DNA of 26,124 bases, from NCBI GenBank assembly GCA_002454335.1, contig DKIP01000041.1, forward strand, positions 10,156-36,279, in the 5' to 3' direction. Below, piece by piece: positions 22,308 to 26,124 of the stretch. Source of the DNA: Cytophagaceae bacterium UBA6715. GTDB lineage: Bacteria > Bacteroidota > Bacteroidia > Cytophagales > Spirosomataceae. Below the pieces are notes generated by a model that ran no database searches, was not told the origin of the DNA, and saw nothing but the letters and a program-made list of their open reading frames with translations. Position 1 is the first letter of the stretch. Every line of letters starts with the position of its first letter. Made by a program: the position numbers and the translations under genes.

Positions 22308-24284
22308 ATGAAAAATTGTTTAATCCTTTTATTGTACTTGATAAGTATGCAAATCCAAGGCCAGACCTTACGATTTGATGTGTTTCAAGGCATGACGGTT
22401 AGTCAAAATGGCCAAACGCTATCGAACGCTTGGTCTGGAGGAATGAATTCCATGCAATACCAAAGTATGGATTTAAATGGGGATGGCGTGCAGGATTTGA
22501 TAACGTATGATCGGACGAGCCAACAAATTTCCACTTTTTTGCAGGATGCTAGCGGAACGTTTCATTTCACCACCAATTATGCTAGCCTATTCCCCTTCAT
22601 CGAAAATTGGTTCGTCCTGGTGGATTATAATCAAGACGGTCGGAAAGATTTATTTTGTTCCAGCTCAGCTGGCATCAAGGTTTACCAAAATAAATCCAAG
22701 CAAGGTCAAGTACATTTCGAGAAAATACAAGATTCCATATATACTCAAGGTTTTGCAGGTCTGGTGAATTTGTATGTTGCCTCTCCTGATATCCCTGTTA
22801 TTGCGGATGTCGATCATGATGGAGACATTGATGTGCTGACTTTTGAGCCAGGAGGTCATTACATCGAATTTCATGAGAATGTTTCCTTGCAAAAATCGGG
22901 TAAAGCGGATTTGGATTTCCAAAAATCATCCCAGAACTGGGGTAATATTGTTCACTTTGATTGTAGGGAAGCCCAAATACTAAACTCCGAAATTCATGCT
23001 CAAGCTGTAGGACAGGTAAATCGAGCTGAACACGTAGGAAATGCCTTGGGAAGGTCCGCTACGAATGATTTATACATGGGACATGTTTCTTGCAACAATT
23101 TGGCTTTTGTGAAAAATCATGGAACCAACAAACAAGTAAACTATTCAAATTTTGATTTTGACTTTTTATCCGCTTTTCCAGGCCTTACTGGCATGTTTTT
23201 TTCTGCAAGTCCACTTCCGTTAAACGCGAATCAGGAAGATCTATTTGTTTCAGTGAACACAGCCGATAATGCAGGTTTTTTGCAGGATTTTCAGCATTCA
23301 TCCTTTCAGATTTCAGCGGGAAAAGTAAAACCCTTTTTACAAGATCAAATGATCGATGTAGGGGAGAAGGCGAGTCCTTGTTTTTTTGATGTGGATGACG
23401 ACGGGGATTTAGATTTATTGATTGGGCACGCTGGTTATCGGAAAGGAAATGACGTTCGTGCAGGAATTTATTTATATGAAAACCAAACTGGTGTTTTGGT
23501 TTTTAAAAGCTCGGATTATTTAGGACTCGCTTCACGAGAATCGCTTACGGACATTGTTTTGCAAAACCAAGATGGCCAAGTCCTTGTGGTTGGTCAAAGT
23601 TCGCAGGGCCCTCAAGTTTTTAAAATCAGGCGTCAGCAATTAATTCCTTTTAATCTAGCATTGAGTTTCGGAGACGTACCGATTGTTAGTCCATGGGGGA
23701 ATCTAGTTTTATCAAAATCGGGACGTATTCGTTTGGGGAGGAATGCCGACTGGGGGCAATTGAGTAAAGAGACTTGGCAACTGCGAACTTGTCAAATTAT
23801 TGATCTAGATGGAGATGGAACACCAGAATTTATTGGTTTAGACATGCATGGAGCATGGCATTTGGGGAATTACGAAGCAGACTTGGATGCGATAACTTGG
23901 CGATCAGCGGATTTTCAAGGTTTTTCCGTGGGCAGAAATGCGCGTTTAAGTGTGACTGATATCAATGCGGACGGTCGGCAGGATTTGATTGTTGGAACCG
24001 GCGCTGGCGGAATTTATTTATTGGAGAATAAGAGTAATTCACCAGTTTGGGATGACATAGAGAATAAACACTTACAAGTTTGGCCTAATCCACATTCAGG
24101 TCTCATTCACGTATTGACAAGTCAGCCTGGGGAATTGCAACTATATAATACGATGGGTCAAAAAATTTCAGCGACCACGATGCAAGCAGGAAAAACCTAT
24201 GATTTTTTGAGTTCGGGTATGTCGGTATTACGCTTTGTAGATACAAGTGGAAAAGTGACTACACAAAAACTCCAACAAGATTAA
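22308..24284 (+). CDS. Secreted FG-GAP/VCBS repeat protein with C-terminal T9SS sorting domain
   Basis: Exported protein of 658 residues from the ATG at 22308, where a signal peptide begins (about 1-19, ending QGQ); the frame is open to 22206, but that would overlap murF. Several FG-GAP/VCBS repeats with calcium-type Asp loops are visible: DLNGDGVQD at 55-63, DYNQDGRKD at 106-114, DVDHDGDID at 167-175, DVDDDGDLD at 361-369, DLDGDGTPE at 499-507 and DINADGRQD at 551-559. This suggests a beta-propeller-like, calcium-binding surface domain. Residues about 590-658 (VWPNPHSGLIHV..., LYNTMGQKI) form a Por secretion/type A T9SS sorting domain, so the mature protein is probably cell-surface anchored or released. 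The ligand is unknown. Its stop overlaps that of the opposing permease. Confidence 0.85.
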   Translation: MKNCLILLLYLISMQIQGQTLRFDVFQGMTVSQNGQTLSNAWSGGMNSMQYQSMDLNGDGVQDLITYDRTSQQISTFLQDASGTFHFTTNYASLFPFIENWFVLVDYNQDGRKDLFCSSSAGIKVYQNKSKQGQVHFEKIQDSIYTQGFAGLVNLYVASPDIPVIADVDHDGDIDVLTFEPGGHYIEFHENVSLQKSGKADLDFQKSSQNWGNIVHFDCREAQILNSEIHAQAVGQVNRAEHVGNALGRSATNDLYMGHVSCNNLAFVKNHGTNKQVNYSNFDFDFLSAFPGLTGMFFSASPLPLNANQEDLFVSVNTADNAGFLQDFQHSSFQISAGKVKPFLQDQMIDVGEKASPCFFDVDDDGDLDLLIGHAGYRKGNDVRAGIYLYENQTGVLVFKSSDYLGLASRESLTDIVLQNQDGQVLVVGQSSQGPQVFKIRRQQLIPFNLALSFGDVPIVSPWGNLVLSKSGRIRLGRNADWGQLSKETWQLRTCQIIDLDGDGTPEFIGLDMHGAWHLGNYEADLDAITWRSADFQGFSVGRNARLSVTDINADGRQDLIVGTGAGGIYLLENKSNSPVWDDIENKHLQVWPNPHSGLIHVLTSQPGELQLYNTMGQKISATTMQAGKTYDFLSSGMSVLRFVDTSGKVTTQKLQQD

Positions 24285-25234
24285 AAGAATTTTCCGGCAC
24301 CTAAGACGATTTGGCGTAAGCTGACGATGATGATAACAATACCTACCAAAATCATCATGCTCTTCGCCGGTAGCTTATTGGCCAAACGTGCAGCGATCGG
24401 AGCAGCCACAACACCCCCTAAAATTAAGCCGGCAATGACTTGCCAATAGCCTAAGCCAATCACCGTAAAGAAGGTAATCGAAGAGGCAAGGGATACAAAA
24501 AATTCAGTAAGGTTAACGCTTCCAATCGTATATTTCGGATGGCGTCCCGAGGCAATTAATGTGGATGAAACGATAGGGCCCCAGCCACCACCACCGATGG
24601 AATCTAGGTAACCGCCGAATAGTGCCAACCAGCCCACTTTCTTTAATTGGCGTTTTTCTTGTCGTTTGATTAATGCTTTTCGGATGATGATTGCCCCTAA
24701 AAATAAGGTGTAAATGGAAACGATCGGTTTAATGTAGCCTGCGTAAACTTCTAAAGAAGAAAGTACATAGGCTCCTAAAATGGCACCAATGACTCCTGGA
24801 ATAACTAAGGTTTTAAACAGTTTGGAATTAACATTCCCAAATTTCAAGTGCATGTACCCTGAAACGCCCGAGGTGAATACTTCAGATGCATGTACGCTGG
24901 CAGAAGCTGCAGCAGGAGTGATGCCTACCGACATTAAAAAAGTAGTCGCAGTAACACCATAAGCCATACCGAGGGCTCCATCAATCATTTGGGCAATAAA
25001 TCCGCCTAGCACATAATATAGAATTTCTGAATCAACTGTATTAAAGACGGCAATGATATTTTCTGCCGTGAGATATGAGAATAATAAATGTCCAACAATC
25101 ATTAATGCTAAGGCATTACTGATGTGTATGATTACTTCCGTGATGCTTCGCTCTCTTTTCCAAATGATGTTGATAGCTTTTAATAAGCTTGGAAATTTAG
25201 GCTTTTGGGGCGTTGACTCAGGTTGTGTGGACAT
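24281..25234 (-). CDS. TauE/SafE family sulfite/organic-anion exporter
   Basis: Polytopic inner-membrane permease of 317 residues with about eight hydrophobic segments in two homologous halves. The first half carries the IDGALGMAYGVTATTFLMS motif after about residue 85 and the second the matching LDSIGGGGWGPIVSSTLIASG motif near 210-230; these paired glycine-rich motifs define the family. Characterised members export sulfite, sulfoacetate or similar anions, but no sulfur gene is nearby, so the substrate is open. A 40-45-residue N-terminal segment precedes the usual core and includes an extra hydrophobic stretch. It is a single gene with a good promoter and is divergent from leuS. Confidence 0.88.
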   Translation of the reverse strand: MSTQPESTPQKPKFPSLLKAINIIWKRERSITEVIIHISNALALMIVGHLLFSYLTAENIIAVFNTVDSEILYYVLGGFIAQMIDGALGMAYGVTATTFLMSVGITPAAASASVHASEVFTSGVSGYMHLKFGNVNSKLFKTLVIPGVIGAILGAYVLSSLEVYAGYIKPIVSIYTLFLGAIIIRKALIKRQEKRQLKKVGWLALFGGYLDSIGGGGWGPIVSSTLIASGRHPKYTIGSVNLTEFFVSLASSITFFTVIGLGYWQVIAGLILGGVVAAPIAARLANKLPAKSMMILVGIVIIIVSLRQIVLGAGKFF

Positions 25235-25254
25235 GGGTAAAATTTATAATCCTA

Positions 25255-25285
25255 CAAAACTAATAGACTTTACTTAATCTACCAA
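25255..25285 (-). promoter_or_regulatory. Bacteroidota -33/-7 promoter of the TauE/SafE gene
   Basis: On the minus strand TTG (25283-25285) precedes TAGTTTTG (25255-25262) by 20 bp, an exact TAnnTTTG box at good spacing, 20 bp before the ATG. It lies in the 121-bp divergent gap with leuS, where no convincing leuS promoter was seen. Confidence 0.5.
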
Positions 25286-25355
25286 TAAAGTAGAGTAAAT
25301 ATTTTTTCATAAAATTCGTGTAAATTGCATGCCCTTTTGAAAAACAAACAATTAT

Positions 25356-26124
25356 ATGCGTTCAGAGTATCAATTTCGTGAGATCGAAAAAGCGTGGCAA
25401 GGATTTTGGGAGCAAAACCAAACATTCAAAGCACAGGTAAATCCTAATAAACCCAAGTATTATGTGTTGGACATGTTTCCTTATCCATCGGGAGCGGGAC
25501 TGCATGTAGGCCATCCACTGGGGTACATCGCTTCAGATATCATGGCGCGTTATAAGCGTTTGCAGGGATATGAGGTGTTACATCCCATGGGATTTGATTC
25601 CTTTGGTTTACCTGCTGAGCAATATGCGATTCAAACGGGTCAGCATCCTGCGATTACGACGGAACAAAATATTACTCGTTACATTGAGCAATTGAAAAAC
25701 ATGGGTTTTTCGTTTGATTGGACGCGTGAAGTACGAACGTCGGATCCCGGCTATTACAAATGGACGCAGTGGATTTTTATGCAATTATTTAATGCTTGGT
25801 ATAACCAAGAAACGGATATGGCTGAGTCGATTGATACCTTGAAAAGTATTCTAGCTTCCCGAGGTTCTATCGGCTTGAAAGCGGTTTGTGAAGACGATGT
25901 GGAGCGTATTTCAGCGGATGCTTGGAATGCCATGAATGAGGAGGAGCAATATAGCTATTTATTGAATTTTCGTTTGGCTTATTTGGATGATTCGGTTGTC
26001 AACTGGTGTCCACAATTAGGTACGGTGTTAGCGAACGATGAAGTTAAAGATGGTTTATCTGAGCGTGGAGGTTATCCAGTGGAGCAGAAAAAAATGCGCC
26101 AATGGTCGATGCGCATCACGGCCT
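25356..26124 (+). CDS. leuS: Leucyl-tRNA synthetase, N-terminal part (cut by window end)
   Basis: Class I aminoacyl-tRNA synthetase that charges tRNA-Leu; only the first 256 residues are in the window. The ATP-binding HIGH motif is HVGH at 50-53, inside MFPYPSGAGLHVGHPLGY. GFDSFGLPAEQYAIQTG and FSFDWTREVRTSDP follow as in bacterial LeuRS. Before VNWCPQLGTVLANDEV there is an insertion of about 45 residues (around DMAESIDTLKSILASRG to WNAMNEEEQYSYLLNFRLAY), which I recall as usual in Bacteroidota LeuRS. The following segment reads LSERGGYPVEQKKMRQW, without the cysteines of the zinc-binding site of E. coli LeuRS. The editing domain and KMSKS loop lie beyond the window. The leader is A-rich without a Shine-Dalgarno sequence. 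Confidence 0.95.
   Translation, partial: MRSEYQFREIEKAWQGFWEQNQTFKAQVNPNKPKYYVLDMFPYPSGAGLHVGHPLGYIASDIMARYKRLQGYEVLHPMGFDSFGLPAEQYAIQTGQHPAITTEQNITRYIEQLKNMGFSFDWTREVRTSDPGYYKWTQWIFMQLFNAWYNQETDMAESIDTLKSILASRGSIGLKAVCEDDVERISADAWNAMNEEEQYSYLLNFRLAYLDDSVVNWCPQLGTVLANDEVKDGLSERGGYPVEQKKMRQWSMRITA

Noticed and set aside
1..26124. tRNA/rRNA genes, CRISPR arrays, insertion sequences, toxin-antitoxin pairs
   Set aside because: Scanned by eye on both strands; no cloverleaf-like segment, regular spacer-repeat array, transposase or small toxin pair was recognised.

Overview
The window looks like chromosomal, mostly core DNA of a Bacteroidota bacterium, most likely an aquatic member of the Cytophagales (the genus cannot be fixed from sequence alone). 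The signs are: a secreted FG-GAP protein with a C-terminal Por/type IX sorting domain; a LeuRS with the Bacteroidota-type insertion and no zinc-binding cysteines; an RNase H with an N-terminal viroplasmin-like domain; several exact TAnnTTTG promoter -7 boxes; and start codons mostly without Shine-Dalgarno sequences, often behind A-rich leaders. No rRNA, tRNA, CRISPR array, insertion sequence or prophage was seen, and no stretch over 300 bp lacks a gene.

Layout. (1) 16-5665, minus strand: a tight eight-gene run, in transcription order aroQ, a SerC-like class V aminotransferase, a MarC-family membrane protein, RNase H, trmN6, a GT2 glycosyltransferase, tcdA and mogA. Most junctions overlap; one 44-bp gap before the glycosyltransferase carries a promoter box. 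(2) 5732-6646, plus: a Xer recombinase, divergent from aroQ. (3) 6643-9377, minus: SDR oxidoreductase, tsaE, an alanine-dehydrogenase-family protein and a small unknown protein, with junctions overlapping or 1 bp apart. (4) 9415-10146, plus: a lone MlaE-type permease. (5) 10143-12741, minus: alpha-E protein, Anbu proteasome-like hydrolase and transglutaminase, the known Anbu neighbourhood but without its usual ATP-grasp gene. (6) 12932-17091, plus: pyrD, ftsK and a LolA-like carrier. (7) 17165-22264, minus: purQ, an M1 metallopeptidase, ahcY and murF as mostly separate units. (8) 22308-24284, plus: the FG-GAP/T9SS protein. (9) 24281-25234, minus: a TauE/SafE permease. (10) from 25356, plus: leuS, cut by the window end.

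Functional threads. tcdA and tsaE both act on tRNA t6A modification (cyclisation and synthesis), trmN6 on tRNA-Val and leuS on tRNA-Leu. pyrD and purQ make nucleotides; ahcY recycles S-adenosylhomocysteine from methyltransferases such as TrmN6. MurF, MlaE, LolA, the glycosyltransferase and the T9SS cargo serve the envelope. FtsK and Xer recombinase are the two halves of chromosome-dimer resolution, although about 7 kb apart here.

The best candidate for unusual biology is the Anbu/alpha-E/transglutaminase cluster without its ATP-grasp partner. Also notable are three convergent gene pairs whose stop codons share one tetranucleotide, an alanine-dehydrogenase-like protein lacking the expected catalytic histidine, an MlaE permease without an ATPase beside it, and a short GC-rich palindrome that resembles a dispersed repeat.
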